Part shown: in pieces, positions 28,229 through 34,744 of the stretch
Position numbering within the stretch: the stretch's first letter is position 1
Layout of the letters: every line of letters begins with the position of its first letter
NCBI GenBank assembly: GCA_028687495.1
Contig: JAQUAA010000001.1
Coordinates: forward strand, 1-34,744
Direction: 5' to 3'
Length of the DNA: 34,744 bases
Origin: Minisyncoccota bacterium
Lineage (GTDB): Bacteria > Patescibacteriota > Minisyncoccia > Minisyncoccales > RBG-13-42-11
Notes under the pieces: generated by a model
Database searches by the model: none
Told to the model about the DNA's origin: nothing
What the model saw: the letters and a program-made list of their open reading frames with translations, nothing else
Position numbers and translations under genes: made by a program

Positions 28229-30217
28229 TCAGATCAAGAATCCGACGATTAAAAGGGCGACGATGTTGAGAACTTTAATCATGGGGTTGATGGCGGGGCC
28301 GGCCGTATCCTTATAAGGATCGCCGACCGTATCGCCAGTCACAGCTGACTGGTGGGCGAAAGAACCTTTTCCTCCGAAATTTCCTTCTTCAATATATTTT
28401 TTAGCATTGTCCCAAGCAGCTCCGCCCGAAGTCATTTGAAGAGCCAAGAACATTCCGACGATGATTGACCCAATCAGCAATCCTCCCAAAGCTTCTGGTC
28501 CCAGTAACAATCCTATCAAAATCGGGAAAACGACCGGCAGCAAAGCAGGTATCATCATTTCTTTCAAAGCGGCCTTAGTCACAATATCAACGCATCTTGA
28601 ATAATCCGGCTTGGCTTCTCCCGACATTAACCCTTTTATTTCCCTGAATTGCCTTCTTACTTCTTCAACCACGGAACCTGCCGCCTTGCCCACTGCTGTC
28701 ATCGACAGGGAAGCGAAATAATAGGCGACGATACCGCCCGAAAAAAGACCAATCAAAACTTTTGGATCTTGCAGGATAAACTGAACTTTCTTCCCCAAAT
28801 CAGCCAATTCCTGGGTATAAGCCGAGAATAAAACCAAAGCAGCCAATCCTGCGCTGGCTATGGCGTAAGCCTTGGTGACGGCCTTGGTGGTGTTTCCTAT
28901 GGCGTCCAGGGCATCGGTAACTTTGCGGTTTTCTTCTGGAAGTCCCGACATTTCCGAAATGCCGGAAGCATTGTCGGTAATGGGACCGTAAGCATCAAGG
29001 GCGATGATTAGGCCAGTCAAAGAAAGCATGGCCACTGCCGAAACCGCCAGACCATAAATGCCAGCCAGAGCAAAACTGATCAAAATTCCAGCGGAAATGA
29101 CGATAACCGGCAGGATGGTTGATTTCATCCCCACGGCCAGACCGGCGATTATATTCGTGCCGTGTCCTGACTGGCTAGCTAAGGCAATGGACTGAACCGG
29201 AGAATATTTTTTGGAAGTGAAAAATTCGGTGATTAAAAACATTGCCCCGGCAATCAAAAGACCGATCAAGGCCGGGCCGTAAAGATTGAGAACCGGCATT
29301 TTCAAACTCTGGCTGAACTGCAGGATGACGGGAAAAAAGCCGGCCGCAGACAGAATTCCGGCGACAATCAATCCTTTATAGAGAGCCGAAATAATGTTTT
29401 GGTTTTTCCCCAGCCTGACAAAAAAAGTGGCGATGATCGAAGCCAAAATGGCAATCGAACCCAATATCAGGGGGAAGAAAACAGCTTCTGATAAACTGGG
29501 AAATAACAGTCCGCCCAAAACCATGGCGGCGACGATCGTCACAACGTAAGTTTCAAAAAGATCGGCGGCCATTCCAGCGCAATCACCGACATTGTCTCCC
29601 ACCTGATCGGCAATCACGGCTGGATTTCTGGGATCGTCTTCGGGAATACCCTGCTCAACTTTACCGACCAAATCAGCACCAACATCGGCGGCTTTGGTGT
29701 AAATACCGCCTCCCAACCTGGCAAAAACCGAAATTAAACTTCCGCCAAAACCCAGAGCAACCAAAGCTTTTAAATCCTGGGTTAAAAGATAAAAAACGGA
29801 AACAGAAAGAAGACCAAGACCGGCTACTAAGAATCCGGTAACCGAACCTCCCTTAAAAGCCAAACTAAGAGCGGATTTCAAGCCGTTTTTGGCTGATTCA
29901 GCCACTCTGACGTTGGCCCGAGTGGAAACAATCATACCGAAAAAGCCAGCCAAGCCCGAAGCCGCTGCTCCCAATAAGAATCCTAAGGCAGTTTTGATGC
30001 CAAAAATAATAAGCAGAATGAAAAACAGCAAAAAGGCGATAAGAGCAATCGTCTTATACTGCCTTTTTAAAAAAGCCATGGCGCCTTCTTTGATCGCTTC
30101 TGAAATTTCAATCATTCTGCCCGAACCCGCAGCCGCCCGGTTCACTTCTCGAATTAAAAAATAAGCGAAAATTAAAGAAAAAACGGAAACGACGATTGGG
30201 ACCAGTAACATTAACAT
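28229..30217 (-). CDS. hppA: Membrane-bound pyrophosphatase (H+-pumping type, K+-independent motif)
   Basis: This 662-residue enzyme with about 16 transmembrane helices couples PPi hydrolysis to ion export. The active-site segments are ADVGADLVGKVE (177-188), DDPRNPAVIADQVGDNVGD (194-212), the middle DNASGI (415-420) and the C-terminal VTGDTVGDPYKDTAGPA. The residue that sets potassium dependence is Lys445 in GNTTKA (441-446), where K+-dependent enzymes have Ala; known Na+-pumping types are K+-dependent, so proton pumping is the better guess. It starts 2 bases after the nusA stop and so is cotranscribed with nusA. Confidence 0.95.
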   Translation of the reverse strand: MLMLLVPIVVSVFSLIFAYFLIREVNRAAAGSGRMIEISEAIKEGAMAFLKRQYKTIALIAFLLFFILLIIFGIKTALGFLLGAAASGLAGFFGMIVSTRANVRVAESAKNGLKSALSLAFKGGSVTGFLVAGLGLLSVSVFYLLTQDLKALVALGFGGSLISVFARLGGGIYTKAADVGADLVGKVEQGIPEDDPRNPAVIADQVGDNVGDCAGMAADLFETYVVTIVAAMVLGGLLFPSLSEAVFFPLILGSIAILASIIATFFVRLGKNQNIISALYKGLIVAGILSAAGFFPVILQFSQSLKMPVLNLYGPALIGLLIAGAMFLITEFFTSKKYSPVQSIALASQSGHGTNIIAGLAVGMKSTILPVIVISAGILISFALAGIYGLAVSAVAMLSLTGLIIALDAYGPITDNASGISEMSGLPEENRKVTDALDAIGNTTKAVTKAYAIASAGLAALVLFSAYTQELADLGKKVQFILQDPKVLIGLFSGGIVAYYFASLSMTAVGKAAGSVVEEVRRQFREIKGLMSGEAKPDYSRCVDIVTKAALKEMMIPALLPVVFPILIGLLLGPEALGGLLIGSIIVGMFLALQMTSGGAAWDNAKKYIEEGNFGGKGSFAHQSAVTGDTVGDPYKDTAGPAINPMIKVLNIVALLIVGFLI

Positions 30218-30219
30218 AT

Positions 30220-31473
30220 TTAACTTTTCTTCTTTGTTTCTTTCTCTTTTTTAGTTTTTTCTTTGACCTTTTTTTCTTTTTTTTCTTTTTTTTCTTCTTT
30301 TTTCATTTCTTTCTCAATCTCTTCGGCCTCGGCCGGGGATTTAACGTCTATTTTCCAACCGGTGAGTTTCGCCGCCAATCTTACGTTCTGGCCGTCTTTG
30401 CCTATGGCCAAGGATAACTGGTCTTCGGGCACTACGGCCAATGCCTTGTTCTTGGGCAGGATTTTCACGTCTTGAACTTTGGCCGGAGAAAGGGAATTGG
30501 CGATATATCTTTCAGGCTCGGGAGAATATTCGATGAGGTCAATTTTTTCTCCGCCCAGTTCGTTAATCACCGCCATGACTCTTGTTCCTTTCTGACCGAC
30601 GCAACTGCCGATGGGATCGATTCCCTCCACTTCCGTGGCCACGGCAATCTTAGATCTGGAACCCGCTTCCCTAGCTATTGATTTAATTTGAACCTGTTCT
30701 GAAGAAATTTCCGGCACCTCAAGTTCAAAAAGCTTGGAAATTAATTTGGGATAAGATCTGGATAAGATAACGACCGGACCCTTGGACGTTTCCTCCACTT
30801 TCAAAACATAAACCTTTAATCTCTGACCCGGCCGATAAAACTCTCCCGGAACCTGTTCTTCTTTTATCAAAATTCCCAAGGTTTTGCCGATGTCCAAAAG
30901 AACGTTTCTTCCCTCGATTCTCTGGACGATTCCGGAGATGATTTCTCCTTCTTTTCCCTTGTATTCATTGAAAACGCTTTCTTTTTCCGCTTCTCTTATT
31001 CTCTGTAAAATCACCTGTTTTGCCGTTTGAGCGGCGATCCGGCCGTAATCTATTCTTGCTTCCAAGGGGATTTCCAATTCTTCGCCAGCTTTTATTTTTG
31101 TTTTTATCTTCTTGGCCTCTTCAAGCATGATGTGTTTTTCCGGATTGAAACGGACTTTTTCTTTGCCGGTTTGAACTTTAATTGAAACTGATTCTTCTTC
31201 TTTGGAAAAATCTTCGGCCGGTAAATTCTTCAATTCCTCCAGCTCTTTTTCCGAATAGATCATTGATTTATCAACGACCAGTTTCACCTGCCAAAACTTA
31301 ACATCGCCTGATTCCGAATCAAGTTTGGCTTTGATTATCTGGCCTTTTTTGCCGTAATCTTTTTTATAAGCAGCGGCAATCGCCATTTCGATGGTCTCCA
31401 AAACTTTTTCTGGAGAGATGCCTTTTTCTTCGGCGATTTGAGCAATCGCCGACGTGAAATTTTTTATGTCCAT
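30220..31473 (-). CDS. nusA: Transcription termination/antitermination factor NusA
   Basis: The 417-residue protein has the NusA N-terminal RNA-polymerase-binding domain (about 1-125), an S1 domain (about 150-220: GEIISGIVQRIEGRNVLLDI), and two KH domains (VGQKGTRVMAVINELGGEKI and LAIGKDGQNVRLAAKLTGW). The acidic C-terminal repeats of E. coli NusA are missing; instead there is a tail of about 40 residues composed almost only of Lys and Glu. It has its own promoter in the end of the upstream gene, a leader with a hairpin and no Shine-Dalgarno. The usual nusA-infB link is broken: infB is 18 kb away. Confidence 0.95.
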   Translation of the reverse strand: MDIKNFTSAIAQIAEEKGISPEKVLETIEMAIAAAYKKDYGKKGQIIKAKLDSESGDVKFWQVKLVVDKSMIYSEKELEELKNLPAEDFSKEEESVSIKVQTGKEKVRFNPEKHIMLEEAKKIKTKIKAGEELEIPLEARIDYGRIAAQTAKQVILQRIREAEKESVFNEYKGKEGEIISGIVQRIEGRNVLLDIGKTLGILIKEEQVPGEFYRPGQRLKVYVLKVEETSKGPVVILSRSYPKLISKLFELEVPEISSEQVQIKSIAREAGSRSKIAVATEVEGIDPIGSCVGQKGTRVMAVINELGGEKIDLIEYSPEPERYIANSLSPAKVQDVKILPKNKALAVVPEDQLSLAIGKDGQNVRLAAKLTGWKIDVKSPAEAEEIEKEMKKEEKKEKKEKKVKEKTKKEKETKKKS

Positions 31474-31491
31474 ACTGGTGGTTAATAAATG

Positions 31492-31513
31492 AGTCCGCGA
31501 ATTTCTGCGGACT
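31492..31513 (-). promoter_or_regulatory. Hairpin at the 5' end of the nusA leader
   Basis: AGTCCGC (31513-31507 on the minus strand) pairs with GCGGACT (31498-31492) around an 8-base loop. It starts about 4 bases from the predicted transcript start. It could cap the nusA mRNA, serve as an attenuator or end the upstream transcript; the bases after it (CATTTATT) are only moderately U-rich. Confidence 0.5.
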
Positions 31514-31523
31514 GACTAATTAA

Positions 31524-31551
31524 ATGATAACAAACTAAATTTAATTGTCAA
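31524..31551 (-). promoter_or_regulatory. Sigma70-type promoter of nusA-hppA
   Basis: On the minus strand, a perfect -35 TTGACA (31551-31546), a 16-base spacer and an extended -10 TGTTATCAT (ending at 31524). The -35 lies in the last codons (VDN) of the PlsY-Fak gene. Confidence 0.65.
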
Positions 31552-34123
31552 CTGGGTAGAAGGCCACGAGCAAGGCTCCGGGCCCAGTATGGGTCGCCAC
31601 CACCGGAGAAACGGGGGAAACGAAAGAAACTTTTATTTTTGGCAGTTTTTCAAGCTCCTCTTTCAGTTTTTCGGCTTCTTTCAAATTATCAGCATAACCA
31701 ATGGCTGCTCTTATTTCTCTTCCCTTTCTCAGTAAGTCTATTTTTTCGGCTAAAATTCGGGAAACATCTTTGCCGAAATTAATTCCGAAAAATTTGACTC
31801 TGCCGTTTTTCAATCCGACGACCAGTCTGATTCCCAGCTTCTGCATGAAATAAACCGGTTTAACCAGGATTTTGGGCAGTTTGAATCTTCCGCCGCGGAC
31901 CACGTAATGGAAATCGTTAATGCATCCCAAAAGAGTGATCTTGGGACAGAATTCTTTCAGTTTCTCCACTATTTCTTCCGTTTTTTCGCCCTGGGAAATT
32001 AATTCTTGGGTTTTCATGACGACCAATCCTTCGCCGACTTCGGCGGTAAAACAATCGAAAACATAAAGATTCAATTTCGCCGGTTTTTTGTAAAAGGATC
32101 TGGCGATTCTGGCTGAGCTGTAAGCTCCGGAAAGTTTTGAAGAAACGGTGATGATCAATATTTTTTCAAACTTTTCCAAAGCTTTTTGATAGGCTGAAAG
32201 ATATTCCTTGAAAGAAGGAGCCGAAGTAGTGGGAAGAGATCTTCCTTTATTGAGCGCTTCTTTCATTTTTTTGTAGATTTCCTCTTTTGAAGTTATGAAC
32301 TCGCCGTCAGGTAATCTGGTAGTGAAAGGTACTTCGGTAATGCCGTATTTCTCCAGGAAGTCTCTTGGCAAATCGGCGATTTCATCAATCACCAATCCCA
32401 AGGGTTTCTTTTCGGTTTTTTTCATCTGAGATTCCATGTCTTCAACCCGCAATTCGATTTCCGGGAAGTCCCTGATCTTTTCCGAAACTGACTCGGGCGA
32501 GTTTGTATGAATATGGAATTTTATTTTGTCTTCCGATTCCAAAACTTCCAGACTGTCGCCCAAAGACGACAATTCTTTTTTCAGATCTTCCGCATTGGTT
32601 GCCGGCGTTTTTCTGAATAGGGCAACCACTTCGTACCGGTATTTCAATTTTTCTCCCGTTTCAGGCTGGACAATGGGGGAAGTTACTTCGGTTTTGGAAT
32701 TAATGGTAATTCCCTTCAAGCTCTCGATCCAGGCCTCGATAATTTTGAGGAATCCCAGGCCTCCGGCATCAACCACGTCATTCTCCTTCAAAACCTGGAG
32801 CTTCTCTTTGGTCTCCTTAAGCGCGATGTCGCTGACCCTGTGGGCTTCTTCCAAAACCTTGATGATGTTCTTTTCTTTTTTTATTTTTGAAACTTCGAGA
32901 GCTTTTTCTCCCGCCGCCCTGATGACGTCGAGAATCGTTCCCTCAACGGGTTCAGCCACAGAACTCCTCGCTGCCTTAATCCCTCTCTGCATAGCCAAAG
33001 AAAAATGAAAGGCATCGATTGTTTCCAAATGTTTTATCCTGTCTAAAAATTCAATGATGTAGCCGGTGTAAATCATACCCGCATTCCCCCTGGCATTGAT
33101 CATGGCCGCCTCTTTGATGTCCTCGTTAAGTTCTCTGAAGTCGGAATAACTCTTTTGGGAAATCACCCCTTCAACGCCCAAGAGCGTGGCTGCCAGATTG
33201 TAGCCCGTATCTTTGTCGGCCACCGGAAAAACATTGATCTTGTTTATTTCTTCCTGGTGCAAGACGATTTTCTTAGAAGCAGCGATCATCATTCCCTTGA
33301 AATCTTCGATGCCGATTTCCAGAACTATTTTTTCTTCTTTTTTGAGAATGAATTTATCTATCGGTTTTTTCGCCATTTTCGCTCCGAATTTAGCTATCTG
33401 CCAGCCGAATTTCGTCGGCAGCCAAATGGGCAGGGTCAGGGGCTTCATGATTTTGGTGACGCGGCTCGGATTTTCTTTTTCTTTTCTGATGATTCTTTTG
33501 ATTCTCAAATCAAAAAGCGCCTCGTTGTTATCAAACAAAAGGCGGTTTCTGATTAGGGCTGATTTATTTTGAGAGGTTTTAATTTCTCTTATCGGACTTA
33601 GTCTTTTAATGAAAATCGGTACCAGAGAAAGCAAGGTAAAGAGACCGGCGGTCTGCAATTGACCGAAATAATAAGAAAGATAAATTGCCACAGCCAAAAA
33701 TAAAATTGTGCCGATGGCTAAATTCCAAATAATGCCCAGGACAATCAGGGGAATAATGGAATAAAGAAGAATCTGGGGAGACAAGGCCAGAAAGACGCCG
33801 GCAAAAGTGCCGATGCCCCTGCCGCCGGCAAACTTTAAAAAAACAGACCAGTTGTGGCCGACAACGGCAGCTAAACCTGAAAAAACCTGCACTTCCGCTG
33901 AAAATCCCAATCTTTGGGCGCCGGAAACGACCAGGTAACCCTTAGCGACATCCAAAAGCCCGGTTAAGATTCCCTGCCATTTCCCGACGTTTTTGAAAAC
34001 GTTGCTGCCCGAAGTTTTTTTCCAGCCGATTTCCAAAACGTTTTTATCGGAAAAACGACCAATGAGATAGCCGAAGGGGATTGATCCTGCAATATAACTT
34101 AAAATTATCCAGATGAAAGACAT
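31541..34123 (-). CDS. PlsY - FakA-type kinase - DegV/FakB triple fusion (fatty acid to acyl-glycerol-3-phosphate)
   Basis: The 860-residue chain joins three enzymes. Residues 1-about 195: PlsY-type acyl-phosphate:glycerol-3-phosphate acyltransferase, with AGSIPFGYLIG (12-22), VGHNWSVFLKFAGGRG (88-103) and about six helices. Residues about 196-265: basic linker. Residues about 270-470: FakA DhaL-type ATP domain, with NVFPVADKDTG (Asp303, Asp305), ARGNAGM, PVEGTILDV and VVDAGGLG. Residues 495-562: FakA middle domain, SLGDSLEV and HIHTNSP. Residues 575-860: DegV/FakB, with TTSAPS (632-637), SSKLSG (661-666), GGRF (744-747) and THTGPGA (844-850), the residues that hold the fatty acid head group in studied FakB proteins. 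It would bind a fatty acid, phosphorylate it and acylate glycerol-3-phosphate. PlsY motif 2 and a FakA zinc cysteine are altered. The frame is continuous. It starts 15 bases after tRNA-Ala(CGC). Confidence 0.9.
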   Translation of the reverse strand: MSFIWIILSYIAGSIPFGYLIGRFSDKNVLEIGWKKTSGSNVFKNVGKWQGILTGLLDVAKGYLVVSGAQRLGFSAEVQVFSGLAAVVGHNWSVFLKFAGGRGIGTFAGVFLALSPQILLYSIIPLIVLGIIWNLAIGTILFLAVAIYLSYYFGQLQTAGLFTLLSLVPIFIKRLSPIREIKTSQNKSALIRNRLLFDNNEALFDLRIKRIIRKEKENPSRVTKIMKPLTLPIWLPTKFGWQIAKFGAKMAKKPIDKFILKKEEKIVLEIGIEDFKGMMIAASKKIVLHQEEINKINVFPVADKDTGYNLAATLLGVEGVISQKSYSDFRELNEDIKEAAMINARGNAGMIYTGYIIEFLDRIKHLETIDAFHFSLAMQRGIKAARSSVAEPVEGTILDVIRAAGEKALEVSKIKKEKNIIKVLEEAHRVSDIALKETKEKLQVLKENDVVDAGGLGFLKIIEAWIESLKGITINSKTEVTSPIVQPETGEKLKYRYEVVALFRKTPATNAEDLKKELSSLGDSLEVLESEDKIKFHIHTNSPESVSEKIRDFPEIELRVEDMESQMKKTEKKPLGLVIDEIADLPRDFLEKYGITEVPFTTRLPDGEFITSKEEIYKKMKEALNKGRSLPTTSAPSFKEYLSAYQKALEKFEKILIITVSSKLSGAYSSARIARSFYKKPAKLNLYVFDCFTAEVGEGLVVMKTQELISQGEKTEEIVEKLKEFCPKITLLGCINDFHYVVRGGRFKLPKILVKPVYFMQKLGIRLVVGLKNGRVKFFGINFGKDVSRILAEKIDLLRKGREIRAAIGYADNLKEAEKLKEELEKLPKIKVSFVSPVSPVVATHTGPGALLVAFYPVDN

Positions 34124-34138
34124 TTCTTTATTTTACTG

Positions 34139-34209
34139 TGGACCCAGGCAGAATTGAACTGCCATCTGCGCAATGCGAATGCGCCGTTCTGCCGTTAAAC
34201 TATGGGCCC
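34139..34209 (-). tRNA. tRNA-Ala(CGC)
   Basis: The acceptor GGGCCCA pairs with TGGGTCC, including the G3-U70 alanine pair. The anticodon stem is GCGCA/TGCGC with loop TTCGCAT (anticodon CGC). Discriminator A; no CCA. It lies 2 bases after the DegV stop and 15 bases before the PlsY-Fak start. Confidence 0.93.
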
Positions 34210-34211
34210 GA

Positions 34212-34744
34212 TCATTCCTCGTAATAACTCACCACCAAAGTGCCGGGGCCCCCGTGGCTGGCCAGAGCCAAGGTCATTTCAGTAACATATAAAACTTCCT
34301 TGCCAATTTTTTCAAGCTCTTCTTTCAGTTTAGCAGCTTCTTGGGGAACGTTGGCGTGACTAATGGCAACTTTTATTTTCCCCGCTTTTCCTTTTAATTC
34401 CCTGACAATGGCTTCGATCCTATCTTTGGCCGAAACCTTTATTCCCCCCAAGGTCAGTTTCCCTTCTTTTATGGTTAAGGCGACTCTGATTCCTTTTTCC
34501 TGGAAAAAAGTCATTATCCTGGCTAGGTTCCCGGAAATCCTGCCGCCTGCCACTGCCCAAGATAAGTCCTCCAGAAAAGCGATTGTTTTTATCTTTTTTC
34601 TGAATTGAATCATGCTTGCCAATATTTCCTGAATTTTTCTGCCAACCCTTACCATCTCCTGGGCTTTCATCACTAGTATGCCCTGGGGAACCGAAACCAG
34701 AAGAGAATCAAAAACTTCCACCTTGGAAGACTTTTCGCCGAGCA
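34212..34744 (-). CDS. DegV family fatty-acid-binding protein (FakB-like), 5'-truncated by window edge
   Basis: The frame stays open to the end of the window, so only the C-terminal part of about 177 residues is present; the GTG at 34721 is not a real start. It shows the second DegV domain: SWAVAGGRISGNLARI, ALTIKEGKLTLGG, a ferredoxin-like EAIVRELKGKAGKIKVAISHANV and the family end SHGGPGTLVVSYYEE with its His. DegV/FakB proteins bind a fatty acid and present it to the FakA kinase. It lies directly upstream of tRNA-Ala and the PlsY-FakA-FakB fusion and may be an alternative carrier with a different chain preference, which is inference. Confidence 0.85.
   Translation of the reverse strand, partial: LGEKSSKVEVFDSLLVSVPQGILVMKAQEMVRVGRKIQEILASMIQFRKKIKTIAFLEDLSWAVAGGRISGNLARIMTFFQEKGIRVALTIKEGKLTLGGIKVSAKDRIEAIVRELKGKAGKIKVAISHANVPQEAAKLKEELEKIGKEVLYVTEMTLALASHGGPGTLVVSYYEE

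Noticed and set aside
30196..30417. Phe-rich plus-strand frame
   Set aside because: It is the antisense of the Lys/Glu-rich NusA tail (AAG/AAA/GAA runs), which gives Phe and Ser codons by composition.
30220..31473. nusA as truncated at the C terminus
   Set aside because: The acidic repeats of E. coli NusA are absent in most bacteria. N-terminal, S1 and both KH domains are complete.
34212..34721. DegV gene as complete from a GTG at 34721
   Set aside because: The frame remains open to 34744, and the missing N-terminal DegV domain shows that the true start lies outside the window.
1..34744. CRISPR array, insertion sequence, prophage or integron
   Set aside because: No direct repeats with regular spacers, no transposase or integrase motif and no attachment-like duplication of tRNA ends were seen.
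1..34744. UGA recoded as glycine, as in some CPR groups
   Set aside because: UGA ends rluA, hppA and clpP at positions that fit family lengths, and no recognised protein here needs UGA read-through.

Overview
The window looks like chromosomal DNA of a Candidate Phyla Radiation (Patescibacteria) bacterium, most likely a Parcubacteria-type lineage. This is inferred from trimmed forms of universal proteins (503-residue IF2, 417-residue NusA, four-S1-domain ribosomal S1 homologue), very tight gene packing, a type IV pilus cluster with no outer-membrane secretin gene, T4SS-type two-helix pilins and a fused acyltransferase/fatty-acid-kinase gene. TGA is used as a stop (rluA, hppA, clpP), so the UGA-recoded Gracilibacteria and Absconditabacteria are unlikely. 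There is no IS element, phage, CRISPR or rRNA, and no gene-free stretch above 300 bases.

Layout. 1-4425 (minus): MBL hydrolase, small membrane protein, gyrA, methyltransferase, T4SS-type pilin and a second signal-peptide protein cut by the window edge. 4502-9056 (plus): S1, ftsH, tRNA-Ile(UAU), tRNA-Val, rluA, rplS, then tRNA-Leu, Val, Phe and Gly. 9127-9648: a 3D-domain protein. 9704-12370 (minus): tRNA-Arg, Ala, Ser, a DUF4446-like gene, infB, rbfA, tRNA-Cys, Leu. 12473-13501 (plus): HtrA-like protease. 13553-23339 (minus): an almost gapless run of histidine kinase, receiver, pilB, pilC, three prepilin-like genes, a large Cys-rich PilX-like gene, pilM, pilN, pilO, a small membrane gene, tRNA-Arg and tRNA-His. 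23406-23551 (plus): tRNA-Pro and Gly. 23609-25138 (minus): rny. 25309-27591 (minus): clpP, a PKD-domain surface protein and an FN3-T4SS pilin fusion. 27695-28189 (plus): an orphan membrane protein. 28229-31473 (minus): nusA-hppA. 31541-34744 (minus): a DegV/FakB-like gene (cut by the edge), tRNA-Ala(CGC) and an 860-residue PlsY-FakA-FakB fusion.

Three themes connect the genes. (1) Lipid scavenging: one polypeptide combines a DegV/FakB fatty-acid carrier, a FakA-type kinase and a PlsY acyltransferase, i.e. all the steps from an exogenous fatty acid to acyl-glycerol-3-phosphate, with a second DegV just upstream. This is the strongest candidate for an under-described system. (2) Surface apparatus: a T4P operon headed by its own two-component pair, plus two separate loci with T4SS-type pilins, one fused to an FN3 domain. 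(3) Expression style: six genes carry a sigma70-type -10 box 6-9 bases before their ATG and no Shine-Dalgarno, which predicts leaderless mRNAs. Sixteen tRNAs are threaded between protein genes, in one case with a single base between the tRNA 3' end and the next ATG.

All calls rest on reading motifs in the given sequence. No database search or structure prediction was run.
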